From Candidatus Cloacimonadota bacterium (GTDB lineage Bacteria > Hydrothermota > E44-bin80): a stretch of 13,298 nucleotides of DNA. The stretch is taken from contig SOKM01000074.1 of NCBI GenBank assembly GCA_004375785.1, positions 1-13,298 of the forward strand. The letters run 5' to 3'. Below the pieces are notes generated by a model. It did not search any database and had not been told where the DNA came from. It saw only the letters and a list, made by a program, of their open reading frames with translations. Positions 5,830-13,178 of this stretch are shown here, piece after piece. The stretch's first letter is position 1, and each line of letters begins with the position of its first letter. The translations under genes were made by a program, and so were the position numbers.

Positions 5830-6909
5830 TCAGTATGGCCACTTTTTAAGGACTTTTCTAAGTTTTTCAAACATATACCACTTAAAATATCTAATATAGT
5901 AATGGATTGTAAAGAACGGATTTATCCTGAAAGCTTTCAAGAGATACCTGTTTGATTTGTCATACTGCTTAAATTGCCTATGTCTCAAAGTAACTCCATA
6001 TGAGAGAAATATTCTCTCCTTCTTTCTTAAGGGTTTCGAAATCCTTTCTGCAAGAATATGAGATAATCTTTTTTCGTATGTATGATTCTTTAATGACCTT
6101 CTTTTACCCTGCTGAGCAATCATCTCTCTAATACTATCATTTTTTAGGTAAAACCTTATCTTCTCTATAAGAGAATCCACATCTAAATATGTATCAATCT
6201 CTTCTCCTATCTTAAAGAGCTCTTTCAACCCCTTTATATCTTCATTTAAAAGAAGAGCACCACAGGCAGTAGCTTCAAATGTCCTCATATTTATATCTTT
6301 TCTAATAGAAGGGTTAATGATAATTTTTGACCTTGAGTAGATCTTCGCCATCTCACGTCCAAAAACACCTTTATATATTCCAAATTTTACTCCTTCTAAA
6401 CTCTCTCTTAACAACCCAAATATCTCCTTTCTCCTCTTCCCTATTTTACCGACAAATCCAATATCTATATCCCTATTAAGAGATAAATCGGTGTGAATTT
6501 CAGGGTCACAGGCAAGAGGAAGCCAGTCTATTCCTTCTACACCATATCTTTTTGTATGATCAATAACTGTTTTCTGAGCAAAATATGTCTTATCAAAAAT
6601 ATAGGAGTACTCCTTATGCCACCTGAAATTTAGGTGATTATCAATTGCCCAGAAAACCTTCGGTATATTTACCTCATCAAGCCCAAGAACTGTATACAAT
6701 GGCTTTCCTGTCTGTGTCTCAACAATAAGAATCATTTCCGGTTTCATCTTTATACTCGAAAGGATAGAAGAGAGCTCTTGAGGACAATTTTTTCCTTTGA
6801 ACCAGTATGGTCCAAAACAAACCACTTCGTGTTCGGTCTTCTTTAGTGCCCTTATTACATAATATAATACTGACCACTCTATATAGTCAGAAAGAATGAG
6901 TATTTTCAT
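5830..6909 (-). CDS. CgeB-like family glycosyltransferase (GT-B fold)
   Basis: Predicted cytosolic or membrane-associated glycosyltransferase of the CgeB-like group, with a DUF3880-like N-terminal half and a Glycos_transf_1-type C-terminal half. Visible features: N-terminal Rossmann strand MKILILSDY, VFWAIDNH (86-92), IDIGFVGKIGKRR (148-160) starting the second Rossmann domain, and IIINPSIRKDINMRTFEATACGALLLNED (196-224), whose Glu212 and ACG motif form the usual nucleotide-sugar donor site. Residues 300-335 (a YGVTLRHRQFKQYDKSNRYL segment onwards) look like one TPR-type helical hairpin, and the tail is basic and aromatic. It follows the O-antigen ligase gene by 114 nt on the same strand, suggesting cell-surface polysaccharide or glycoprotein synthesis. 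The ATG has no clear ribosome site. Sugar donor and acceptor are unknown. Confidence 0.88.
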   Translation of the reverse strand: MKILILSDYIEWSVLYYVIRALKKTEHEVVCFGPYWFKGKNCPQELSSILSSIKMKPEMILIVETQTGKPLYTVLGLDEVNIPKVFWAIDNHLNFRWHKEYSYIFDKTYFAQKTVIDHTKRYGVEGIDWLPLACDPEIHTDLSLNRDIDIGFVGKIGKRRKEIFGLLRESLEGVKFGIYKGVFGREMAKIYSRSKIIINPSIRKDINMRTFEATACGALLLNEDIKGLKELFKIGEEIDTYLDVDSLIEKIRFYLKNDSIREMIAQQGKRRSLKNHTYEKRLSHILAERISKPLRKKERIFLSYGVTLRHRQFKQYDKSNRYLLKAFRINPFFTIHYYIRYFKWYMFEKLRKVLKKWPY

Positions 6910-7023
6910 CTTAGGTATGAGCCACAGAAAAATGCAGAAAGAGATTAAATTTTTCTATCGCAGGTGGAACACTTTAATCATTGGTCTGTGCCATTCTGTA
7001 GTTTTACGTATTATATAGGTTCA
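6910..7023. other. Spacer between polysaccharide genes
   Basis: It contains the second degenerate copy of the AGCCACAGAA word (6920-6929) and otherwise AT-rich sequence. I see no gene, no clear promoter and no terminator, so read-through from the ligase into the glycosyltransferase gene is plausible. Confidence 0.5.
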
Positions 7024-8139
7024 TTACTGCTTTTGTTTGCTCAAGACAGAGATAAATCCAATCAGAGAAAAAAATAGAGGTGTTATCACCGGTTCCTGTG
7101 TATGACCACTAAAAAAACTTGCTATATACATTGCAATCAGAGTAAAGAGAAAGGCAATACCAATATCTTTGAGTAAATGACTCCTGCATATTTTAATACA
7201 ATTCTTAAAAAGCATCAATGAAAGATACATATAACTTGCAAAACCAAAGATGCCGCTATCCATATATACCTGCAGATAATCTGAATGCCAGGTTCCTTTA
7301 TCCCTAAGAAAGGGCGAAACAATAGAATAGGTGCGTGGCCCAAAACCTAAAAGCGGTCTTTTCAAAAAAAGTGATTTTGCGCTTGTCCATATTGTAAGTC
7401 TGCCTGTGGTGTGCTGTAATGGATGAATAAGAGTAACCAATCTATTTCTTACCGTTCTAAAAATTGCAATAATAAAGCCAAAAAGTGCCGTTAGGTAAAT
7501 CACTGCCCACCTCTCTCTTTTCATGCCTATTACAACAATTACAGGAATAACTCCAAGCCACTGTGCCCTTTCCTGGGCAAAGATAAGCCCAGTTGCTGTA
7601 ATACCTAAAACTAAAAAAGAGATAAATTTTTTAGGGAAAATTTGTTTGTTCTGAGCGAGTGAAAAAGAGAGGCAGAAAATAATCATTGTATATTCAGCAA
7701 ATCTTGTAATCCCACCAGCAGTGGACTGTGCCTTTGTTGTAAAATGGTTTATTAAAACATACGATATGCCGTACAACGAAGCTATTGCCCCTGCATAAAT
7801 CAATATCGCAATATAACGATAGAGCACCTTATCCTTTTTGTCAAAATCATTGAGATTTGTAACAGCAAAATAGATGAGGGAAAAAAAAATGCCGGAACGG
7901 AGTTCCGTGAGACTTACCATTACATCTACAGAAGTAAAACAGGAAATTGCTCTTATGGAAAGATAGATAATTACAGGAATATCAAGTGGGCTTCTAATAA
8001 ATTTGCGCCCAAGTATACATTTCATAATCCACAAAAAAATGAGGATTATTGCAACAGCCTGTGCTAACGTATTAGAGAAAATGAGGGAAGCAAAGAAGAG
8101 ATAAAACAGGTATTCTGCAAGCCTATTCAAGCATTTCAC
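7024..8139 (-). CDS. O-antigen ligase/polymerase-type polytopic membrane protein
   Basis: Integral membrane protein of the O-antigen ligase (WaaL/Wzy_C) family, which transfers or polymerises undecaprenyl-linked glycans on the outer face of the inner membrane. It has 371 residues with about ten hydrophobic segments. Family motifs: FAQERAQWLGVIPVIVV (187-203, with the conserved Arg191 before WLG), GRLTIWTSAKSLFLKRPLLG (246-265) and GFGPRTYSIV (265-274) opening the periplasmic loop, and WHSDYLQVYMDSGIFGF (284-300) with the conserved His285. Ligase and polymerase cannot be told apart from sequence. The start is GTG and overlaps the cyclase stop by 4 nt (GTGA), so the two genes are almost surely co-transcribed and translationally coupled. 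A glycosyltransferase follows. Confidence 0.9.
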   Translation of the reverse strand: MKCLNRLAEYLFYLFFASLIFSNTLAQAVAIILIFLWIMKCILGRKFIRSPLDIPVIIYLSIRAISCFTSVDVMVSLTELRSGIFFSLIYFAVTNLNDFDKKDKVLYRYIAILIYAGAIASLYGISYVLINHFTTKAQSTAGGITRFAEYTMIIFCLSFSLAQNKQIFPKKFISFLVLGITATGLIFAQERAQWLGVIPVIVVIGMKRERWAVIYLTALFGFIIAIFRTVRNRLVTLIHPLQHTTGRLTIWTSAKSLFLKRPLLGFGPRTYSIVSPFLRDKGTWHSDYLQVYMDSGIFGFASYMYLSLMLFKNCIKICRSHLLKDIGIAFLFTLIAMYIASFFSGHTQEPVITPLFFSLIGFISVLSKQKQ

Positions 8140-11003
8140 ATCTCTAACTCACTCCTTATTCTCTTCCATATCTTTTCTAAAACTCCTGTCTTATTCATCT
8201 TATCAAGTATCTCAAGTGCTCTGTCATAATAACTCAATGCTTCAACATTCGCATATGCTTTTTTTGCCTTGTCCCCTGCCTCTATTGAATAATAAAAAGC
8301 CTTCTCCCAATTCTGTCCCTTATGGTAATGGTGGGTGAGAAAACCAAGCACCTCTTCTATCGCTCTTCTGTACTTTTTTTCAATAAAATCTGCAACCATA
8401 ATATGTATTTCCCTTTTTCTCTTGAAAGAAAGACTGTCGTATGCAACCTCCTGTGTTAAAATATGCTTAAAAATGTACCTCTCCTCTTTCTTTGTTTTAT
8501 GATAAAGCAGGAGATCAAAATATTGAAGTGAAGAAAGATATCCTTTTAATTTTTTCTTATCCTTGAGATATATACCTTCTATTGTGGAGTAGTCAAACTC
8601 CCTTCCTATTACCGATGCAGTAAGCAGTACCTTTTTAATTGAGGGAGGAAGCCTGTCAATACGGCTCATAATTACACCCTGGATAGTTTCAGGAAGCTCA
8701 AGCCCACTGATGTCTTCAGGAATAATCCACTCCCCTTTTACCTTTTTAAGAATTGTTCTCTCTATCAATGATCTTATTAATTCCTCAACATAGAATGGAT
8801 TTCCCTGTGTTTGGTTCTTTATAAAATCAACAAGATCTTCCTTTGGTTGTGATATACCGATAAGAGAACCAATGAGGTTGTGAATTTCCTTTTCTCTAAG
8901 TTCTTTTAGAACAATCTTTCCATGATAAGGGTGTTGTGTAAATTCCCATTTTTTCTTTACAGGTCGTGTCACTATAACTATCAGAATAGGCATATCCTTT
9001 ATATTCCTTGCAATGTAATTGAGCAAGTCACAGGATGCAGAATCAGCCCAGTGAAAATCCTCGAGTACAAGTAAGAGTGGTTCTTTTTTTCGCTTTTTAC
9101 CCGTTTTTTTAGAAAATGATAGAATATCGAGGATGATATCGAACAACCTCTGCTTCCTGAGTTTTGCATCAATCGAACTGGTCAATTTTGTCTCTTCTAT
9201 ATCAAGATCAAGAAGTTCTCCTATAATGGGTGACCATTCACAGAGTACAGGATTCACATTTCTCATAAAATCTTCTATTTTCTCCTTTTTTTCTTCTTCG
9301 ACATTCTCTTTCTCAATACCTATAAAAGAAGAAATAGGTTCTTTCCACGGGTGATACGAAATTGGTTTTCCATAAAATTGGCAGCTTCCCATGGCGAACT
9401 CGTAATCCTTTTTTAACCAAAGGTTTATAAACTCCCTTGTAATTCTTGACTTTCCAACACCTGCCTCACCAGATATGGTAACTGTATAACCTTTACCTTT
9501 TTTAACTTTTTTAATAGCATCCTTTAATTCTTTTAACTCCTTCTTTCTGCCTACAAGAACCTCTGACTCACCGCCGCTCAGCCTTTCAAAGAGAGCAATC
9601 TTTTCTTTATGTGACATCACTCTGTAAATCTTTTCAGGTTTTTTCTTACCTTTTAACTGAACTGTTTTAAGACTTTCAAGTTCAAAAACTTTTTTAATTT
9701 TTCTGTTCACACTATCTGATACAATAATATCACCTCTCTTTGCCTTGGAAAGCAAACGTGCAGCAAGGTTGACTTCATCCCCCATTACAGTAAATTCCCT
9801 TCTTTCGTTAGAACCAACATTTCCTGCAAAAACAAAACCAGAGTTTATTCCTACCCTCATCTTTATCTTTAAAGTTTGCGACCAAACACTGGATAGTATT
9901 TCATATGCGCAGCTGACCGCCCGTTCCTCATCATCCTCGTGTGCAAATGGAACTCCAAAAAGGACCATTACATTATAACCACTGGAAGCAAAATCTATCT
10001 TATCTATAGACCCATCATATCTCTCAACAATACTTTCCAGTTCTGAAAAATATCTTTGTAGGTTAATAACTGCTTTATCATCGTTGTCAAAATCAAAACC
10101 TTGAAAATTTAGAAAGAGAATGGTAACTTTTCTGTGTTCACCCCAAACCTCAAGTCCAGTAGGAGAGACGATGATTTTGTTAAAAAGAACAGGGTTAATA
10201 AAAGGTTTTAGTTTCTCAATTACTTCAATGAGTTTCTCTCTTTTTCCTCCACCAATACCATACCTCTTGATTTTTCTCATCTGTATCTCTGCATTTACAT
10301 CCTTAATTGAGTAACCATCCTTTCCTCTCTTCTCAATCTTTACCTTTTCTTTAACCATTTCATAGAATTTGTCGCTCAGTATTATCTCACCAGCCTTCCC
10401 CCTCTCCTCTAACTTTTCGACTTCGTTTGTTGTTTTTCCAGTTCCAAGATAAAATAGACCGACATCCTTCATCCCTACCTTCAACAATTTAATCTTACCA
10501 GTATGAAGCGTAATATGAACTTTCAGCGGAAAGGTTCCCTGAGACGTCTTTACTCTACTAAACTCTTTGAGAATTTTTTTCATCTCCCAGGCAGAGAGGA
10601 GAGCCCTCATTTCTTTCTCTTTTTTCCCTCCTGTGCCACCATAGTAAAAGGCTGAGAGAGCATCGCCACTGAAATGATAAAGGTCACCACCGTACATAAA
10701 AATAATATCAAGTAAATGAGAAAAGTAATTGTTAACAATCTCTGTAATCTTCTCAGCACCTTCCTTGCCAATCTTTGAAAGTTTTTCCGAAAGGGCAGTA
10801 AATCCTGTAATGTCAGCTATAAGGATTGCACACTCCTTAGTGATACCATCCTTCAATGTATCGTCCTTTTTCATTAATTCATTAAATATTACACCTGGAA
10901 CATATAGGGCGAGACTTGATAAGAGAGAACTCAGCCGACTCTTATCATTCATCTCCTTCTCTGATAGATATTTCCTTAATCCTTCACCCGTTTTTTTCTT
11001 CAT
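8136..11003 (-). CDS. Class III nucleotidyl cyclase with tandem catalytic domains and STAND/AAA ATPase, soluble-adenylyl-cyclase-like
   Basis: Likely cAMP-forming signalling enzyme, cytosolic, with no membrane segment. Domains: CHD1 (about 57-212), CHD2 (about 290-463), AAA_16/STAND ATPase (about 481-750) with Walker A GEAGVGKS (512-519) and Walker B LLLVLEDFHWAD (643-654), a helical region with GNPFYVEELIRSL (734-746) and TQEVAYDSL (850-858), and a single TPR-like stretch (about 885-935). CHD1 keeps both metal Asp (D64 in ADITGFT, D114 in HFSGDAL) but lacks the substrate-binding set. CHD2 has lost both metal Asp (N299, Y343) but keeps K335, T405, N412 and R416 (FTVMGDEVNLAAR). One composite site is therefore predicted, as in mammalian soluble adenylyl cyclase; Thr405 instead of Asp marks class IIIb. 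It is shorter than relatives with long TPR tails. The ATG has AAAGGAA five bases upstream, and the gene couples to the ligase gene downstream. I am sure of the family, less of activity. Confidence 0.95.
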   Translation of the reverse strand: MKKKTGEGLRKYLSEKEMNDKSRLSSLLSSLALYVPGVIFNELMKKDDTLKDGITKECAILIADITGFTALSEKLSKIGKEGAEKITEIVNNYFSHLLDIIFMYGGDLYHFSGDALSAFYYGGTGGKKEKEMRALLSAWEMKKILKEFSRVKTSQGTFPLKVHITLHTGKIKLLKVGMKDVGLFYLGTGKTTNEVEKLEERGKAGEIILSDKFYEMVKEKVKIEKRGKDGYSIKDVNAEIQMRKIKRYGIGGGKREKLIEVIEKLKPFINPVLFNKIIVSPTGLEVWGEHRKVTILFLNFQGFDFDNDDKAVINLQRYFSELESIVERYDGSIDKIDFASSGYNVMVLFGVPFAHEDDEERAVSCAYEILSSVWSQTLKIKMRVGINSGFVFAGNVGSNERREFTVMGDEVNLAARLLSKAKRGDIIVSDSVNRKIKKVFELESLKTVQLKGKKKPEKIYRVMSHKEKIALFERLSGGESEVLVGRKKELKELKDAIKKVKKGKGYTVTISGEAGVGKSRITREFINLWLKKDYEFAMGSCQFYGKPISYHPWKEPISSFIGIEKENVEEEKKEKIEDFMRNVNPVLCEWSPIIGELLDLDIEETKLTSSIDAKLRKQRLFDIILDILSFSKKTGKKRKKEPLLLVLEDFHWADSASCDLLNYIARNIKDMPILIVIVTRPVKKKWEFTQHPYHGKIVLKELREKEIHNLIGSLIGISQPKEDLVDFIKNQTQGNPFYVEELIRSLIERTILKKVKGEWIIPEDISGLELPETIQGVIMSRIDRLPPSIKKVLLTASVIGREFDYSTIEGIYLKDKKKLKGYLSSLQYFDLLLYHKTKKEERYIFKHILTQEVAYDSLSFKRKREIHIMVADFIEKKYRRAIEEVLGFLTHHYHKGQNWEKAFYYSIEAGDKAKKAYANVEALSYYDRALEILDKMNKTGVLEKIWKRIRSELEM

Positions 11004-11085
11004 CTTTCTTCCTTTCTAAAATTTTCCTTTTGCCCTGTTTGTGCATCTTGCCAGAGTTTTTGGTATTTTTTAGCCATATCTGCAT
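10984..11085 (-). CDS. Possible 33-codon leader ORF overlapping the cyclase start
   Basis: ATG at 11085 opens a 33-codon frame (MQIWLKNTKNSGKMHKQGKR and onwards, ending KKDEEKNG) that stops with TGA 20 nt inside the cyclase gene, in another frame. AAGGA lies three bases upstream of the ATG, inside a copy of the GTCGAAGGAT repeat. The product is Lys-rich and has no recognisable motif. It could be a translational coupling leader, but an AT-rich leader yields such frames by chance, so I rate it low. Confidence 0.15.
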   Translation of the reverse strand: MQIWLKNTKNSGKMHKQGKRKILERKKDEEKNG

Positions 11086-11087
11086 CA

Positions 11088-11097
11088 ATCCTTCGAC
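11088..11097. repeat. Copy of the ATCCTTCGAC repeat in the cyclase leader
   Basis: An exact 10-mer match to the words at 4075-4084 (same strand), 242-251 and 13266-13275 (opposite strand). Here it stands without the CGCAGGCT arms, between the predicted cyclase promoter and the coding start. Confidence 0.6.
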
Positions 11098-11122
11098 TCC
11101 ATTGATTTTTTCATATTTTGTG

Positions 11123-11151
11123 ATTTTATTATAATTGGATTTAAAAGTCAA
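11123..11151 (-). promoter_or_regulatory. Sigma70-type promoter for the cyclase gene
   Basis: On the minus strand, TTGACT (11151-11146, 5 of 6) is separated by 17 nt from TAAAAT (11128-11123, 5 of 6). Transcription would begin near 11116, giving a leader of about 113 nt. A perfect TATAAT lies at 11133-11128 but has no -35 at a suitable distance. The region is AT-rich, so chance matches are possible. Confidence 0.5.
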
Positions 11152-11198
11152 CTAAAAAGCATACAAAAATAATATAAAAAATTTTAATTCAAGTTTCG

Positions 11199-12305
11199 CT
11201 ATTTCATCTTACTACATTCTTTCTGAATTTTCTCTGATAATTTGGAGAGACCATATTTTTGGGCAATGCCACGAGCTTTTTTTAAAGCTGTCTTAGCCTC
11301 TTTTAACCTCGTCATATTCTTCCTGACCTGGCTGAGGAAGAAATACCCAGTTGCTAATAATTCATATTCATTTAACCTCTCAATCGTTTGAATAGCCTCA
11401 AGAATCATAGGTTCAGTATTCTCACCATATAGAATATTATTAATGACTCCCAAAAATATCAGATTCTGAGCCTTTATACTTTCATCTCCAATCTCCTGTG
11501 CTATTCTAAAGGCTTCTAAGACTATATTAAGTGCTTCTTTAGATTTTCCTAATTCAAAGTAGAGCTTTCCAAGATTGGTCAGCATAGTTGCTCTGGCATA
11601 CTTATCACCAACTTCTTTTGTAATTTGCAAAGATTTTTCTAAAAAAGAACGCGCTTTCCCATATTCTTCAGTATTGTAATACATAATACCAATATTACCA
11701 ATCTGGATACCCTCCATTCTTCTATCACCCAACTTCTCAAATATCATCCTTGCATTTTCGTAATATGTTTGAGCATTCTCAATATCACCTTTTAGTTCAT
11801 AAACAACAGCAATATTACCCGAAACCACTCCTTCTAACCAGCTATTTTGAATCTTCTTGGCTTTGGCGTACGACTTAGAAAAATATTCCATTGATTTATC
11901 ATATTCGCCATTGCTATAGTAAACAATACCTGTTTTTCTCAAAGCATCGGCTTCAAGGCATAAATCCTTCTCTTTTGAACCAATCTCAGTTACTAATTCC
12001 AAATACCTTAAAGCTTCTTCTTTATTACCCACATACCAGTAAAGTCCGCCTATATGTTTGAGATATACTCCAATAAGGTTCTTATTATCTATTTCGTAGA
12101 CCTTATCCATGGATTTTGTAGCCAAGTTTAAAGCATCTCCAAATTTACTTATAACACTGAGAATACCAATCTTCTTTTCTAAAATTAATAATTTAACGAG
12201 TGCAGATAATTTTTTACTACATGACTTTTCTTTTCTTTGAATATTATAGATCTGTTTTTTGTTTATTATTGAGGTAAACGGAAAAAGAAATGGGATTTTG
12301 TTCAT
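11199..12305 (-). CDS. TPR-repeat protein
   Basis: A 368-residue protein made mostly of tetratricopeptide repeats of the 40-residue (TPR_12/kinesin-light-chain-like) kind. The repeat phase is exact: the small residue before the aromatic helix end recurs at G86, G126, A166, G206, G246 and G286 (GGLYW, GIVYY, AVVYE, GIMYY, GKLYF, GVINN), with looser repeats before and after, about eight in all. The first 30 residues are not TPR-like and there is no convincing signal peptide. It should be a protein-binding scaffold. It lies 195 nt upstream of a cyclase/ATPase gene that lacks the TPR tail usual for that architecture, which suggests the two work together (inference). The ATG has AAGGA only one base upstream, too close for a normal ribosome site, so the exact start is uncertain. 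Confidence 0.85.
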   Translation of the reverse strand: MNKIPFLFPFTSIINKKQIYNIQRKEKSCSKKLSALVKLLILEKKIGILSVISKFGDALNLATKSMDKVYEIDNKNLIGVYLKHIGGLYWYVGNKEEALRYLELVTEIGSKEKDLCLEADALRKTGIVYYSNGEYDKSMEYFSKSYAKAKKIQNSWLEGVVSGNIAVVYELKGDIENAQTYYENARMIFEKLGDRRMEGIQIGNIGIMYYNTEEYGKARSFLEKSLQITKEVGDKYARATMLTNLGKLYFELGKSKEALNIVLEAFRIAQEIGDESIKAQNLIFLGVINNILYGENTEPMILEAIQTIERLNEYELLATGYFFLSQVRKNMTRLKEAKTALKKARGIAQKYGLSKLSEKIQKECSKMK

Positions 12306-12407
12306 TTCCTTACAAATATCTCAAGGAGTTTCTTGATGAAAGCAATATCCATCCTACATCCCTTTCATTTCTCACAACTCAATGCTCTATGCCCTCTGCT
12401 TTCTGCA
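12306..12407. other. Spacer between pgeF-like and TPR genes
   Basis: It contains a weak hairpin TCAAG-GAGTTT-CTTGA at about 12319-12334 and most of a 7-nt tandem repeat. No promoter for the TPR gene could be identified with confidence, and no T-tract terminator follows the pgeF-like gene. Confidence 0.45.
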
Positions 12408-12417
12408 CTATGCTTTC
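12383..12417. repeat. Degenerate 7-nt tandem repeat (TGCNNNN x5) overlapping the pgeF 3' end
   Basis: Five consecutive heptamers: TGCTCTA, TGCCCTC, TGCTTTC, TGCACTA, TGCTTTC. All share TGC and vary in the last four bases. The pgeF-like gene ends inside the array: its TAG stop is 12408-12410 and its last two codons (Lys-Ala) also lie in repeat units. Confidence 0.8.
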
Positions 12418-13178
12418 ACCCCTATAATGCCGAGGTTTTCGCCAACCCTTTCGCCTGATTTTCTATATGAATAGAAAAAGTCATTCCTCGAAAATGAACA
12501 GATTTCTGGAACAAGGATTTTTTTAACCCCGCTCTCCTCCAACTGGTCTCTCACCATTCTCCACATATCGAGATAGAGGTTTTTCTCCCTCTCGATGAGA
12601 TATCTTTTGTTAAACCTTTTTTGAAAGTCATTACCAACTTTATAACAGCAGGGACCAATAGAAGGCCCAAAGAGAGCTTCGATATTTTCTGCTTTTATAT
12701 CAAATGTTTCGCAAAGTTCACTGATTCCTTTCTTTACAATACCTTTTTCATCACTTCTTCTGCCCGATTGCACCACACCAATGACTTTTTTACTTTGGCA
12801 ATAGAGAAAAACAGCAAGACAATCCGCTGTAAAAACACCAAGAAAAAGCCCTTTTTTAACCGTTATCAATCCATCACCTTTCAGTTTTTTTGACGAACCT
12901 CGAACTATATTCACAATATCTGAATGTGTCTGTTCTGTATAAACAACATCTTTTTCATCAATGGAAACTGCATCAAAAAATCTTTTTCTATTTAACTTCA
13001 CATTATTGTGAGTATCTCCCCTTCCAAAATGTAGATTTAATGTATCATAAGGCGATGGACTTATGCCTCCAATTCTTGTTGAATAAAAGACCCTGACGCC
13101 ATTCCAGCCCTCAAATACAAGATATTTCAGACCGTTTTTCTCTCGTAAATGCCAGAACATAAAGTCTTCGCTTGTCAT
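12408..13178 (-). CDS. PgeF/YfiH (DUF152, LACC1-like) family protein with an altered metal site
   Basis: Member of the YfiH/PgeF family, described as a peptidoglycan-editing purine-nucleoside-active enzyme and earlier as polyphenol oxidase. It has 256 residues, normal length. Family motifs: FYSTRIGGISPSPYDTLNL (31-49), YTEQTHSDIV (80-89, His85), GDGLITVKKGLFLGVFTADC (101-120, Cys120), LFGPSIGPCCYKVG, and C-terminal FFYSYRKSGERVGENLGIIGV. The usual HAGWRG motif, which supplies the third metal-site residue, reads VVQSGRRSDEKGI (135-147): His is Gln137 (codon CAA at 12770-12768) and Trp is Arg140. Activity is therefore doubtful. The start is ATG at 13178, within a repeat and without a ribosome site; Met7 (13160) is an alternative. 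The stop lies in a heptamer repeat. Confidence 0.9.
   Translation of the reverse strand: MTSEDFMFWHLREKNGLKYLVFEGWNGVRVFYSTRIGGISPSPYDTLNLHFGRGDTHNNVKLNRKRFFDAVSIDEKDVVYTEQTHSDIVNIVRGSSKKLKGDGLITVKKGLFLGVFTADCLAVFLYCQSKKVIGVVQSGRRSDEKGIVKKGISELCETFDIKAENIEALFGPSIGPCCYKVGNDFQKRFNKRYLIEREKNLYLDMWRMVRDQLEESGVKKILVPEICSFSRNDFFYSYRKSGERVGENLGIIGVKA

Noticed and set aside
10368..10835. Bicarbonate-binding site in CHD1 like that of soluble adenylyl cyclase
   Set aside because: The positions aligned to the human Lys and Arg of that site are His110 and Glu196, so bicarbonate activation is not supported.
2329..11003. CBASS-like or bacterial ubiquitin-like defence system (nucleotidyl cyclase plus JAMM protein)
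   Set aside because: The cyclase is a class III adenylyl-type enzyme, not a CD-NTase, it lies more than 5 kb from the JAMM gene, and no E1, E2, ubiquitin-like or effector gene is present.
12332..12451. Plus-strand 39-codon ORF with an AAGGAG upstream
   Set aside because: It runs through the heptamer repeat and antisense to the pgeF-like 3' end, and its peptide has no recognisable features.
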